Shown here piece by piece: positions 41,541 to 50,732 of a DNA stretch of 64,000 bases. Made by a program: the position numbers and the translations under genes. The stretch comes from Streptomyces sp. JJ36 (GTDB taxonomy: Bacteria > Actinomycetota > Actinomycetes > Streptomycetales > Streptomycetaceae). The stretch covers positions 1-64,000 of the forward strand of contig NZ_JACYHE010000014.1 of the NCBI RefSeq assembly GCF_021696945.1, read 5' to 3'. How positions within the stretch are numbered: position 1 is the stretch's first letter; each line of letters begins with the position of its first letter. Below the pieces are notes generated by a model, which did not search any database, was not told the origin of the DNA, and saw only the letters and a program-made list of their open reading frames with translations.

Positions 41541-42755
41541 TCAGGCGGGCAGGTCCGCACCTCCGGCCGTGCGCCGGCGGCCGCCGGGGCTGCGGCCGTA
41601 CCAGTCCAGGCAGAGGACGGTGGCGTCGTCCTGCAAGTGGTCGTGGGACGCCTCGTGCACCGCGCCCGTGAGGTGCCGCACCACCTCGCGCGGGTGCTCG
41701 TCGCGGGACTCCCACAGCAGGCCACGCAGGTCCACTGTGGCGGCCTCGCGCTCCTGCATGCCGTCGGTGTAGAGCACCAGCCGGTCGCCCGGGCGCAGGT
41801 CGAGCGGCTGGGCCTCGGGCGGGGCGGGCGTGTCGACGCCGAACGGGAGACCGGAGGCGAGGGGGACCTCCTCGACGGTCCCGTCACGCAGCCGCAGCGG
41901 CCAGGGGTGGCCGGCGTTCACCACCTGAGCGCCGCTCCCGTCCAGGCTGATGCTGACGAGCTGCCCGGTGGCGAGGGCGCCGTGGGCGTGGTCGAGGAGT
42001 GCCTGCTGGGCCTCGCGTGCCTGCCCGACGATGCCGTACCCGGCGCGCCGCCCGCCGCGGATGGCGTTGACCAGGAGGGTCGCCAGCAGGGAGGAGCCGA
42101 CGTCGTGTCCCATGCAGTCGGTGATGGACAGGTGCAGCCTGTCGCGGCCGAGGCTGTAGTCGTAGGTGTCGCCGCTGATGTCGTCGGCGGGCGCCAGGGC
42201 CCCGGCGAGGGTGAACTCGGCGGCCTCGCAGCAGGAGGCGGTCGGCAGCAGCTGGTACTGGATCTCCGCGGCCAGGCTCAGCGGGGTGGTGCGCTGGCCC
42301 CACTGGTAGAGGTCGGTGAAGCGGCGGTCGGTGACGAGAACGTACGCCAGTGCGTGGGCCGTTTCCGCGATCTGGCCGAGTACGTCGTCGTCGGCCTCCG
42401 GCAGGGTCATCTCCAGCACGCCGATGCTGTCGCCGCGATTGGTGACGGGGGCGATCACCCGTTCCGCACCCGCGCCGTCCTCCGCCCTGCGGACCTGCTG
42501 GGTACGCAGCACCTCGTCGTAGACGCTCCCGTGCAACGGGATGCGCTCGGCGCCGCGCCCACCGGGTCCGAAGCCGGTGCCGTGGCCGAGCAGGCGCACC
42601 AGCTCCTGCCCGACGATGTCGACGAAGAGAAAGGAGACGGAGCGCGCCCCGAAGCGGTCCCGTACGTCGCGGGCGACCACCTCGACGGAATCGACGGGAG
42701 CGGCGTTCTCCGCCGCGGTGAGGAGCGGGGCCAGCCCGAACCGGTCGTACGTCAC
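41541..42755 (-). CDS. PP2C-type SpoIIE serine phosphatase
   Basis: A 404-residue protein. The N-terminal 150 residues form a GAF-like sensor fold. The C-terminal SpoIIE domain has Asp-Asp-Ile-Ser-Gly-Asp-Thr-Tyr-Asp-Tyr, Thr-Asp-Cys-Met-Gly-His-Asp, Tyr-Thr-Asp-Gly-Met-Gln-Glu-Arg and Asp-Asp-Ala-Thr-Val-Leu-Cys-Leu, the metal-binding acidic motifs. Such enzymes dephosphorylate anti-sigma antagonists in partner-switching pathways. The GTG at 42755 has a GGGAGG ribosome site; GTG 42785 is in frame but unsupported. Confidence 0.85.
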   Translation of the reverse strand: MTYDRFGLAPLLTAAENAAPVDSVEVVARDVRDRFGARSVSFLFVDIVGQELVRLLGHGTGFGPGGRGAERIPLHGSVYDEVLRTQQVRRAEDGAGAERVIAPVTNRGDSIGVLEMTLPEADDDVLGQIAETAHALAYVLVTDRRFTDLYQWGQRTTPLSLAAEIQYQLLPTASCCEAAEFTLAGALAPADDISGDTYDYSLGRDRLHLSITDCMGHDVGSSLLATLLVNAIRGGRRAGYGIVGQAREAQQALLDHAHGALATGQLVSISLDGSGAQVVNAGHPWPLRLRDGTVEEVPLASGLPFGVDTPAPPEAQPLDLRPGDRLVLYTDGMQEREAATVDLRGLLWESRDEHPREVVRHLTGAVHEASHDHLQDDATVLCLDWYGRSPGGRRRTAGGADLPA

Positions 42756-42914
42756 AGCGGCCTCCCTTGCGTGCACTCCTACCACCAGACCACGGACGGC
42801 CCCCCGGAGGCAGCATGCGGCGCCGCGGGGTCGCTCCGGAGCGCCCTCTCCGGCGCGGCAGGCACCCGGGCGCCCTCCTGTGGCCTGCGGGCGGGCCCGG
42901 GTGCCGCCGCAGGA

Positions 42915-43616
42915 TCAGGAGTCGAGCAGGGTGCGCCAGACCGCGACGGCGTCGGCGGTGACCGGGGAGTCCCAGCCGCCGGGGCGGGCCGCGCCGCCGA
43001 TGTGGAAGGCGGTGACGCCGGCGTCGCGCAGTCCCGGCACGTGCTCCAGCCGCAGCCCGCCGCCCGCCATCAGCCGGGCGCCGTAGCCGGGCTCGCCGGT
43101 GCGGGTACGGGCAGCCTCCCGGCAGAGCACCTCCCAGCCGTCGTCCACGCCCCGTGCGGAGCCCGCGGTGAGGAAGGTGTCGAGTCCGGTGATCCCGGCG
43201 ACCTGCCTGCGCAGTCCGTCGCGGTCGGCGGCCCGGTCGACGGCGCGGTGGAAGGTCCAGGGGCAGCCGTCCAGCGCCTCGGTGAGGGTGGCGAGCGCGG
43301 CCAGGTCGGGCCGGCCGGAGTCGTCGAGGAAGCCGAGCACGAAGGCGTCCGCGCCCTCCGCCCGGAGGGCCGCCGCCCGGGCGCACAGGGCGTCCAGGGC
43401 CTCCTGGTCGCCCGCCGCGAAGCCCTGGCCGGCGCGGAGCATCACCCGCAGCGGCAGGTCCACGGCGGCACGTACGGCGGCGAACGTGCCGGGCGACGGG
43501 GTGAGCCCGTCGGCGGCCATGTCGGTGACCAGTTCGAGGCGGTCCGCCCCTCCGGCCTGTGCCGCACGCGCGTCCTCGGCGTCGAGCGCGATCACCTCGA
43601 GCATTGGTCTAGACAT
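42915..43616 (-). CDS. cutC: copper homeostasis protein CutC
   Basis: A 233-residue TIM-barrel protein. It shows Leu-Glu-Val-Ile-Ala at the start, Gly-Ala-Asp-Arg-Leu-Glu-Leu, Pro-Leu-Arg-Val-Met-Leu-Arg-Ala, Phe-Val-Leu-Gly-Phe-Leu, Trp-Thr-Phe-His-Arg-Ala-Val-Asp and Leu-Thr-Ala-Gly-Ser-Ala-Arg, all CutC family signatures. CutC is linked to copper tolerance; the biochemical role is unsettled. It is divergent from the HD-domain gene. Confidence 0.9.
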   Translation of the reverse strand: MSRPMLEVIALDAEDARAAQAGGADRLELVTDMAADGLTPSPGTFAAVRAAVDLPLRVMLRAGQGFAAGDQEALDALCARAAALRAEGADAFVLGFLDDSGRPDLAALATLTEALDGCPWTFHRAVDRAADRDGLRRQVAGITGLDTFLTAGSARGVDDGWEVLCREAARTRTGEPGYGARLMAGGGLRLEHVPGLRDAGVTAFHIGGAARPGGWDSPVTADAVAVWRTLLDS

Positions 43617-43678
43617 GTCGCACAGAGTGCCACACGCCCCGCGGGCCCGGAAGAGCGCCCCCCGGGCACAATGGCCCC

Positions 43679-44365
43679 ATGCCCGAACCGCCCGAGCCTC
43701 CCGGACCCCCGCATCCGCCGCCGCCCGACCGTGCCGCCCTCCTGGAGCGCTGGTGCACCCTGCTGCCGCGCGCCCGCGACGGGCGCCCCGGGCCCGATCC
43801 GCGGCCGTACGGCGAGAACCTGCTGGACCGTTGGGCCGAGCCGCAGCGGCACTACCACACCACCACCCACCTGCGGGACGTGCTGGACCGCGTCGACACC
43901 CTCGCCGACCACGCCGCCGACCCGGACGCCGTACGGCTGGCGGCCTGGTTCCACGACGCCGTCTACCGGCCGGACCGCAGCGAGAACGAGGAGCGCAGCG
44001 CCCAGCTCGCCGAGCGCGCCCTGACCGAGGCGGGCGTCCCGGCCGCCCGGGTGGCCGGGACCGCCCGGCTGGTGCGGCTGACCACCGACCACGACCCGGA
44101 GCCCGGCGACACCGACGGCGAGACGCTCTGCGACGCGGACCTCGCGGTGCTCGCCGGCTCGCCGGAGGCGTACGCGCACTATGCGGCGGCCGTGCGGCAG
44201 GAGTACGGCTTTGTGCCCGACGAGGCGTTCCGCGAGGGCCGGGCGGCCGTCCTGCACCGGCTGCTGGCGCTCCCCCGCCTCTTCCGCACCCCGTACGGCC
44301 GCGAGCACTGGGAACGCACGGCGCGCCACAACCTCCGCGGCGAACTGGACCTGCTGAGCGTCTGA
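43679..44365 (+). CDS. HD-domain metal-dependent hydrolase
   Basis: A 228-residue protein with Tyr-His-Thr-Thr-Thr-His-Leu (residues about 59-65), Ala-Ala-Trp-Phe-His-Asp-Ala-Val-Tyr near 98 and a later Asp-Ala-Asp-Leu near 146, the metal ligands of HD phosphohydrolases. The N-terminal 20 residues are Pro-rich. A CACAAT hexamer six bases before the ATG suggests a leaderless transcript. Nucleotide or phosphate-ester substrates are usual for the family. Confidence 0.8.
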   Translation: MPEPPEPPGPPHPPPPDRAALLERWCTLLPRARDGRPGPDPRPYGENLLDRWAEPQRHYHTTTHLRDVLDRVDTLADHAADPDAVRLAAWFHDAVYRPDRSENEERSAQLAERALTEAGVPAARVAGTARLVRLTTDHDPEPGDTDGETLCDADLAVLAGSPEAYAHYAAAVRQEYGFVPDEAFREGRAAVLHRLLALPRLFRTPYGREHWERTARHNLRGELDLLSV

Positions 44366-44521
44366 GCCACCGGACGACGGGGCCGCCCCGTGGGCGGCCG
44401 CCCGGCCCGCGCGCCGGGCCCGCCCCACGACGGCGCCGGCGTTCCGCCGGCGGGCGGGAGCCGCCCGGCGGGCAGGCGTGTCTGCTCCTGACGGAGGGCT
44501 CCGGTTGGCAAGATCGCGGCC

Positions 44522-45640
44522 ATGGAGAAGTGGCGGCGCTGCCGTGCAGGCGAGTCCGGGCCCTGGGAGCTCCGTGAGGGCATCCGGGCCCGCGTCAGCG
44601 AACTGCGCGGGCTGCTCGACGACCGGCAGCGGGAGTTCGCGAAGGAAGAGGGGGACGGGCGGAAGGCCGACCTGCTCACGCAGGCCCGGGAGGAGCTGGA
44701 CAGGGCAGAGGAGGCCGTCTCGCCCGACCACTCCTCCCGGTACAAGCTCGCGTCCCATGTCGTCGTGGGGCAGATCCACATCGACGCCGCGCACAACACG
44801 CTGCTGCGGCTCTCGAAGCCGCGGGACGTCGTGTCGATGCTGCCGAGCGTACGGGCCTTCGTGCAGGAGCACATGCCGCCCGGCGATCCGCGGCGGGTCG
44901 AGGTGGAGCGGATCGCCCGGACGGCGTCCCGGGAGCACCCTCCCTCGGAGCAGGAGCGGGAGACCCTGCTCGACGCCATGGGCGTGGCCCGCCAGACGAG
45001 CATCCGGGAGACCATGCGGGTGCGCAGCTTCATCTACATCGTCTGGTGGGTGATGCTCGGCCTGACCGTCATGGCCGTCCTCGTCGCGCTCCTGGGCGTC
45101 GTGGGCCACGACGAGGTGCCGCTGTGCTTCACACCGGAGCAGCCGGAGGGAGGCGGGCGGGTCGCGGTCTGCCCGGTCGGCACGGAACGCATCCCGGAGG
45201 GTGCGGACACCACCGAGATCAGCAGGATCGCAGCAGCCACCGCCCGGCCGGTGGACTATCTCGTCGTCGAGGTGGTGGGGCTGGTGGCGGCGTGCATCGC
45301 CGCCGCCGCGACGCTCCGGCGCATCCGGGGCACCGCGACCCCGTTCGAGGTGCCGCTGACCCTCGCGCTGCTCAAGCTGCCGACCGGGGCGCTCACCGCC
45401 GTGCTGGGCATCCTGCTCATGCGGGGCGAGTTCATCCCCGGGCTGACGTATCTGGACTCGTCCGCCCAGATCATCGCCTGGGCCGTCGTCTTCGGCTACG
45501 CCCAGCAGGTGTTCACCCACTTCGTGGACAACCAGGCGCAGTCCCTTCTCAGCGCCGTGCGGACGCCGGGCGCCGCGAACCATGCGGCAGCGCCGGCCCC
45601 GCCGCCGGCGCCGGCGGAAGCGGCCCCGAAGGGCGCATGA
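44522..45640 (+). CDS. membrane protein of unknown function
   Basis: A 372-residue protein. The first 175 residues are soluble and helical, with a Lys-Leu-Ala-Ser-His-Val-Val-Val-Gly-Gln-Ile-His-Ile-Asp-Ala-Ala stretch near 80. Four membrane segments occupy about residues 178-325 (the first is Ile-Val-Trp-Trp-Val-Met-Leu-Gly-Leu-Thr-Val). A Pro/Ala-rich tail follows. No family was recognised. It lies 169 bases upstream of the ECF sigma gene and may be unrelated to it. Confidence 0.65.
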   Translation: MEKWRRCRAGESGPWELREGIRARVSELRGLLDDRQREFAKEEGDGRKADLLTQAREELDRAEEAVSPDHSSRYKLASHVVVGQIHIDAAHNTLLRLSKPRDVVSMLPSVRAFVQEHMPPGDPRRVEVERIARTASREHPPSEQERETLLDAMGVARQTSIRETMRVRSFIYIVWWVMLGLTVMAVLVALLGVVGHDEVPLCFTPEQPEGGGRVAVCPVGTERIPEGADTTEISRIAAATARPVDYLVVEVVGLVAACIAAAATLRRIRGTATPFEVPLTLALLKLPTGALTAVLGILLMRGEFIPGLTYLDSSAQIIAWAVVFGYAQQVFTHFVDNQAQSLLSAVRTPGAANHAAAPAPPPAPAEAAPKGA

Positions 45641-45809
45641 GCACCGCACCGCGCACGGCGCGCCGCGGGGGGAGCGCGGGCCGCCCGCGTTCGCTCATGC
45701 GGGTGAGGCAGGGGCCGGGGAGCTACCGGGGTTGCACGGGTTTCGGCAAGGTCGGCACGATGGCGGGGTCGACCCCGGGCACCGACGACAGCGGGGGAGC
45801 GGACAACTC

Positions 45810-46451
45810 GTGGTCCATGCGTCCGAGCAGCCGCCCGACGGCGGCGCCGCGGAGCGGGAGCCCCCTCCCGCGTCGCACTCCGCCCCCTCGCCGGATGCGC
45901 CGCCCGCCGCGGGATCGTCCGGCTCCGCGGCCTTCGACACCCTCTTCTGCACCCATCTCCAGAAGCTCTACCGACGGGCGGCCATGCTGACCGGTTCCCG
46001 GCAGACCGCGGAGGACGCGGTGCACGAGGTGTACCTCAAGCTGGCCGCGCGCCCGCAGCGCTTCCTGGCACACCCGGAGCCGTACGCCTACGCGTTCGCC
46101 GCGCTGGTGAGCGTGGTGCGGGACTCCTGGCGCCGGGAGCGGCGGCAGGTGCCGGTGCCCGAGGTGGAGCCCGTCGCGGGGACGGCGGGAGCAGCGTGGG
46201 ACGGTGGCGTCGCGGGCCGGGCGGCGGAGCTGGAGGCCCTGCGCCTGCTGCGGAAACTGTCGGTGCGGCAGGCGGGCGTGGTCGTCCTGGTGGACCTGGA
46301 CGGCTACACCCTCGACCAGGCCGCGGGGATTCTCGGAGTCCACCGCGGGACGGTGGCACGGACCCGCACCCGCGCGCTGCGCAAGCTCCGCGGGGTGCTC
46401 GACCCGTCCGCCGCCGGGTGCGGCACCTCGACGGATGCGGAGAGCTCATGA
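45810..46451 (+). CDS. ECF-type sigma factor
   Basis: A 213-residue protein. After a disordered 40-residue tail, region 2 runs through Leu-Tyr-Arg-Arg-Ala-Ala-Met-Leu-Thr-Gly-Ser and Ala-Glu-Asp-Ala-Val-His-Glu-Val-Tyr (about residues 51-78), and region 4 through Leu-Asp-Gly-Tyr-Thr-Leu-Asp-Gln-Ala-Ala-Gly-Ile-Leu-Gly (about 165-180) and a basic helix. The GTG at 45810 has a GGGGGAG ribosome site. It overlaps the next gene (ATGA), which looks like its membrane anti-sigma or effector. Confidence 0.75.
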   Translation: MVHASEQPPDGGAAEREPPPASHSAPSPDAPPAAGSSGSAAFDTLFCTHLQKLYRRAAMLTGSRQTAEDAVHEVYLKLAARPQRFLAHPEPYAYAFAALVSVVRDSWRRERRQVPVPEVEPVAGTAGAAWDGGVAGRAAELEALRLLRKLSVRQAGVVVLVDLDGYTLDQAAGILGVHRGTVARTRTRALRKLRGVLDPSAAGCGTSTDAESS

Positions 46452-47239
46452 GGGCGTGGAGGACGGTGCTGCCGGGGCGGACGCGGGGCCGGGAACGCGC
46501 CGCGGCCGAGGAGGCGGTGGCCGCCGGGCTGGCCGCGCGGCTCCGGCAGGTGGACGCGGAGATCCGGACGCCCGAGGGGTTGTGGGAGCGGGTGTGCGCG
46601 GCCGGGCCGCACGCCGGGGACGTGCGCCCCGGAGAGCCGTACGCCCGGGACGCGGGAGGCGGGGAGCCGTACGCCGCCCCGGCCCGCGCCGGGGCCGTGG
46701 TCCCGGAGCCCCCGGTGTCTGCGGACCGCCCGGACCGCCCGGACCACCCGGAGGCGGACGCCGGTACGCCCGTACCGGGCGTACGCCGGTGGTGGCGCGG
46801 GCCCGGGGCGCCGGGCGTGGTGGCGGCCGCGGTGGCGGTGGCCGTGGTGGTGACGGGAAGCTGGTGGCTGCTGGACCGGGAGTCCGGGACGGGTCCCGCC
46901 GCGGGCCGGGGCGTCACCCTCAGCGTGTACAACGCCGAGGAGCCGTGCCGCGACCAGCGCACCCAGGAGTGCGCGCTGCGGCTCGCGCGCAACCCGTACG
47001 AGCGCTATGCCGCACCCGGCAACCGGGCGGCGCTCGTCTGGCACGGCGACCGGCTGCCCGCCCGGTGCGTGGTGGTGGACGGCACGCTGGTGACGGACGA
47101 GAGCGGCATCTCCTCGACGCGCTGGTACCGGGTGCGCGCCCCGGAGGGCACGACCGGCTGGCTGCCCGGCGTACGGACGCGGAACGAGCAGCCGGTGCGG
47201 GACTGCCGGCCCGGCGAGACACCGCCCCGGCCCGGGTGA
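46448..47239 (+). CDS. single-pass membrane protein, probable anti-sigma partner
   Basis: A 263-residue protein. The N-terminal 115 residues are cytosolic and Pro/Gly-rich, a membrane helix runs at about 125-145 (Val-Val-Ala-Ala-Ala-Val-Ala-Val), and the outer domain has six Cys (Pro-Cys, Glu-Cys, Arg-Cys, Asp-Cys) with Trp-Leu-Pro-Gly-Val. No zinc anti-sigma signature is visible, so it may be a sigma-linked signal receptor rather than a classical anti-sigma. The start overlaps the sigma stop (ATGA). Confidence 0.6.
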   Translation: MRAWRTVLPGRTRGRERAAAEEAVAAGLAARLRQVDAEIRTPEGLWERVCAAGPHAGDVRPGEPYARDAGGGEPYAAPARAGAVVPEPPVSADRPDRPDHPEADAGTPVPGVRRWWRGPGAPGVVAAAVAVAVVVTGSWWLLDRESGTGPAAGRGVTLSVYNAEEPCRDQRTQECALRLARNPYERYAAPGNRAALVWHGDRLPARCVVVDGTLVTDESGISSTRWYRVRAPEGTTGWLPGVRTRNEQPVRDCRPGETPPRPG

Positions 47240-47379
47240 CGGGCAGGGCGGTGTCCTCCCCCGGACGTCACGGGCCGCTGGTCGGGCGGCCCGTCGCGGT
47301 CCCGCCCCTGTGGTTCCCCCGGGGAGCGGGCGCCGTACGGCACACGCACCAGGGCGGGCGTCCGTATGACACCGGAGAA

Positions 47380-47395
47380 TGTGAGGTACGTCACA
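47380..47395 (+). promoter_or_regulatory. exact CRP-type site upstream of the exporter
   Basis: TGTGA (47380-47384), a six-base spacer and TCACA (47391-47395) form an exact CRP dyad 98 bases upstream of the preferred exporter start. This is the second exact copy in the window. Confidence 0.5.
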
Positions 47396-47493
47396 CCAGC
47401 GAGCCCGGCGTCCGGGTGACCGGCCCGTGAACGCCCTGCGACGGCCCGCATGCCCGGGGAATGCGCGGCCCACCTGCGGAGTTGGCGCCTGGT

Positions 47494-48909
47494 ATGCCCG
47501 ACCACCTGCCCGACGCACACCGCACCGAGACACCCGCCGCCCCGCACCTTCCCGGGCCCCCACCGGAGCCCCGGGAGAAGGCCGCCGCACCGGACGGTGC
47601 CGGGGCCGGCACCGCGAACGCCCCCGGGCGGGCCGCCGGTTCCGTCCCGCACGAGCCGTCGCGAAAGGCCGCGGCCACCCGCATGCCGCTCGCCGTGTAC
47701 GTGCTCGGGCTCTCCGTCTTCGCCCTCGGCACCTCGGAGTTCATGCTCTCCGGCATCCTGGAGCCGCTCGCCCGTGACATGGGCGTCTCCATCCCCAAGG
47801 CCGGGATGCTGGTCTCCGCGTTCGCGATCGGCATGGTGGTCGGCGCGCCCCTGCTCGCCGCCGCGACGCTGCGGCTGCCCCGCCGCACCACACTGATCGC
47901 GCTGCTGGCGGTCTTCGGTCTGGGCCAGGTCGCGGGCGCACTCGCCCCGACCTACGGCGTGCTCTTCGTCTCCCGGGTGGTCAGCGCGCTGGCCTGCGCG
48001 GGGTTCTGGGCGGTCGGCGCGGCGGTCGCGGTGTCACTGGTTCCGGTGACGCAGCGGGCGCGGGCCATGGCCGTCATGGTCGGCGGGCTCAGCGTCGCGA
48101 ACATCGCGGGCGTACCCGCCGGGGCGTTCCTGGGCCAGCACGCCGGGTGGCGGGCGGCCTTCTGGGCGGTGGCCGCGCTGGCGGCGCTCGGCCTGGTGGG
48201 GGTGGTGGCGCTGGTGCCCCGCACCCGCCCCGCGACCGGTGCGGACGCGCCCCGGCTCCGCCGCGAGCTGCGCATCTACGCCGACCGGCAGGTGTGGCTG
48301 GCGCTGGTGACCATCGCGCTGAACGCTGCGGCGGTCTTCGCCCTCTTCTCCTATCTCTCCCCGCTGCTCACCCGCACCGCCGGCCTGGCCGAGGGCTGGG
48401 TGCCCTGGGTGCTGGCGCTCTTCGGGCTGGGCGCGCTGATCGGCACGGCGATCGGCGGACGGATCGCGGACGCACACCTGTTCGGCACGATGTACGCGGG
48501 CATCGCCGCGTCCGCCGTGGTGCTGGGCGTCCTGGCGCTGCTGGCGCACAGCCCGGCGGCGGCGGTCGGCCTGGCCTTCCTGCTGGGACTGACGGCGTTC
48601 ACCACGGCGCCGGCGCTGAACGCCCGGATGTTCAACGTCGCGAACGCCGCACCGACGCTGGCCGGGGCGACGACCACCGCCTCCTTCAACATCGGCAACA
48701 CCCTGGGCCCGTGGCTCGGCGGTCTCGTCATCGGTGCCGGATGGGGCTACCCGGCGGTCGCCTGGACCGGCGCCCTGCTCGCCGCGGCGGCGGTCGGCGC
48801 CACCCTCCTCGCCTCCCGCCTGCACCGCGCCTCCGCCCGGTCCCAGGTGATCGCCGGCGCCCGCCCGGAGCACGGGCACCCCGCATCCGCCGCGCCCCGG
48901 CACCGGTAG
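47494..48909 (+). CDS. Cmx/CmrA-type MFS drug exporter
   Basis: A 471-residue protein whose membrane part begins at Met64 with Met-Pro-Leu-Ala-Val-Tyr-Val-Leu-Gly-Leu and Phe-Ala-Leu-Gly-Thr-Ser-Glu-Phe-Met-Leu-Ser-Gly, the signature of Cmx/CmrA chloramphenicol efflux proteins in the DHA1 group. Twelve hydrophobic segments follow. A 63-residue Pro/Ala/Gly tail precedes them; a start at 47683 would remove it, but codon bias in the tail is gene-like. Drug efflux is inferred; the substrate is not proven. It is not adjacent to a biosynthetic cluster here. Confidence 0.8.
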   Translation: MPDHLPDAHRTETPAAPHLPGPPPEPREKAAAPDGAGAGTANAPGRAAGSVPHEPSRKAAATRMPLAVYVLGLSVFALGTSEFMLSGILEPLARDMGVSIPKAGMLVSAFAIGMVVGAPLLAAATLRLPRRTTLIALLAVFGLGQVAGALAPTYGVLFVSRVVSALACAGFWAVGAAVAVSLVPVTQRARAMAVMVGGLSVANIAGVPAGAFLGQHAGWRAAFWAVAALAALGLVGVVALVPRTRPATGADAPRLRRELRIYADRQVWLALVTIALNAAAVFALFSYLSPLLTRTAGLAEGWVPWVLALFGLGALIGTAIGGRIADAHLFGTMYAGIAASAVVLGVLALLAHSPAAAVGLAFLLGLTAFTTAPALNARMFNVANAAPTLAGATTTASFNIGNTLGPWLGGLVIGAGWGYPAVAWTGALLAAAAVGATLLASRLHRASARSQVIAGARPEHGHPASAAPRHR

Positions 48910-49049
48910 CCTCCCGGCCCCGCTGCGGGACGGCCCTTCTTCCGGGGGCGGTCCCCTCCGTCGAGGGACGAGACCGGCCGGCCCGGCGGAAGACGTGTCA
49001 GGCCCGGCTCGGGACGGCCCGGTTCCCGGCCGCCGGGCGAAAAGATCAA

Positions 49050-49187
49050 TTGTAATGAACATGTGACGAGGCATCACGACCCGTGTCGGACATGTGCCTT
49101 TGACTGGTCACTTCCTCCACATGAACATGCAGGCGACATGATCCATCTGTGCCTGCATTCGACCATGTGACGACGGAGGAGGACCGG
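49050..49187 (+). promoter_or_regulatory. AT-richer control region with repeated CATGTG half-sites
   Basis: The 138 bases before the FG-GAP gene are clearly AT-richer than the surroundings. CATGTG or its complement CACATG occurs at 49060-49065, 49091-49096, 49118-49123 and 49164-49169; the second and third are inverted relative to each other. GTGA-N7-TCAC at 49063-49077 is another dyad. It probably controls the FG-GAP/LamG operon. Confidence 0.45.
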
Positions 49188-50732
49188 GTGCGCAGAGGCA
49201 GAACGGGGCGGCGAAGAGCCGTATGGGGGGCAGCGGCGTCCGTGACGCTCTGCGCGCTGCTGGCGACGGCCGCCGGCGGCTTCGGCACCGCAAACGCCGA
49301 CCCGGGGTCCACGGCCGGCGGCACCGCCGACTTCAACGGGGACGGCGCCCCGGACGTGGCCGTCGCCGATCCCGAGGCGACGGTCTCCGGGCAGACCGAG
49401 GCGGGCCTCATACGGGTCTTCTACGGCGACGGCAAGGGGACGGCCGAGATCCACCAGGACACGCCCGGCGTCCCCGGCGGATCGGAGCGCGGCGACCGCT
49501 ACGGTCACGCCCTCGCCGTCACGGACTGGAACGAGGACGGCTACAGCGACCTGGTGGTCGGCCTGCCCTTCGAGAGCATCGGGACCGAGAAGGAGGCCGG
49601 CTGGGTGCACGTGCTCTACGGCGCGCCCGGCGGCCTCACCACCGGCCCCTCGTCCCTCGCCCTGGCCCAGGGCAGCGGCTCCGGCAGCATCGGGAGCTCG
49701 TCCGCCGAGGCCGGCGACTGGATGGGCTACTCCGTCGCCGCCGGGAAGACGTCGGCGGGCGAGCCCTACATCCTGATCGGCGTGCCCGGGGAGGACCTGA
49801 ACGGGACCGTGAACGCCGGCTCCAGCCACTACCTGCGGGGCAGCACGAACATCGCGGTCCACCAGGACAAGCCCGGTGTCGCAGGCGTCGTGGAGGAGAA
49901 CGACCGCTTCGGCTACGCGGTCGCCGGGTCTCCCCGCCACATCGCCGTCGGAAACCCCGGAGAGGCCATCGGGGACGAGGAGTTCTCCGGCGGTGTTCAG
50001 GTGCTCGCCCACACGATCAACGCGGACGGCCTGCCGGACCCCCTGGCCGGCCTCGACCAGGACACCCCGGGCGTCAACGGGACGGCCGAGGCGGGCGACC
50101 GCTTCGGCGCCGCCCTCGCCATGGTCCCCTACCGCCCCTCCGGAGCGTCGTCCGCCTCGCACTCGCTGATCGCCGTCGGATCGCCCGGTGAGGCGCTGCC
50201 GAGCGGCGGCAACACCGGCCGGGTCGTGGTGCTGGAGGCGACCGCCTCCGGCGCGGTCCGCCAGACCGCCGACATCCACCAGAACATCTCGGGGGTGGCG
50301 GGCCTCGCCGAGGACGGGGACCACTTCGGGCAGCACCTGGCCGCGGTCAACACCGCGCCCGGATCGGTGGGGACCTCCGGCACCCTGCTGCTCGCCGCGG
50401 GCATCCCCGGGGAGGACCTCGCCGGCACGCCCGACGCCGGCGCCGTGCAGGTCTTCCCCCTGCTGGGCGCGCCGGGCGACGCGGACGCCTGGGTGCAGAA
50501 GGGCTCGCGCGGGCTTCCCGGCACCTACGGGAAGCAGGAGTTCGTCGGCACCAGCCTGTTCGCGACCCCGGACCGGCTGTTCGTGGGCCTGCCGTACGGG
50601 GCCGTGGCCGACCGCGGCGTGCACGGCCTCCCCTGGCAGAACCTGACGTCCGGGGCGGAGGACCCGGCGACGTCGCTCACGCCCGGAAGCGAGGGGCTGC
50701 CCACGGTGGCCTTCGGGTCGGTGATCCGATGA
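49188..50732 (+). CDS. secreted FG-GAP repeat protein
   Basis: A 514-residue exported protein. The GTG at 49188 has a GGAGGAGG ribosome site; a Arg-rich N-terminus and hydrophobic core lead to a signal cleavage near Ala-Asn-Ala-Asp (about 37). The body has about seven FG-GAP/integrin-type blade repeats with Ca-binding Asp-x-Asn-x-Asp-Gly loops (Asp-Phe-Asn-Gly-Asp-Gly-Ala-Pro-Asp-Val, Asp-Trp-Asn-Glu-Asp-Gly-Tyr-Ser-Asp-Leu). It is predicted to be a beta-propeller binding surface partners. Its stop overlaps the LamG gene start (ATGA). Confidence 0.85.
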   Translation: MRRGRTGRRRAVWGAAASVTLCALLATAAGGFGTANADPGSTAGGTADFNGDGAPDVAVADPEATVSGQTEAGLIRVFYGDGKGTAEIHQDTPGVPGGSERGDRYGHALAVTDWNEDGYSDLVVGLPFESIGTEKEAGWVHVLYGAPGGLTTGPSSLALAQGSGSGSIGSSSAEAGDWMGYSVAAGKTSAGEPYILIGVPGEDLNGTVNAGSSHYLRGSTNIAVHQDKPGVAGVVEENDRFGYAVAGSPRHIAVGNPGEAIGDEEFSGGVQVLAHTINADGLPDPLAGLDQDTPGVNGTAEAGDRFGAALAMVPYRPSGASSASHSLIAVGSPGEALPSGGNTGRVVVLEATASGAVRQTADIHQNISGVAGLAEDGDHFGQHLAAVNTAPGSVGTSGTLLLAAGIPGEDLAGTPDAGAVQVFPLLGAPGDADAWVQKGSRGLPGTYGKQEFVGTSLFATPDRLFVGLPYGAVADRGVHGLPWQNLTSGAEDPATSLTPGSEGLPTVAFGSVIR

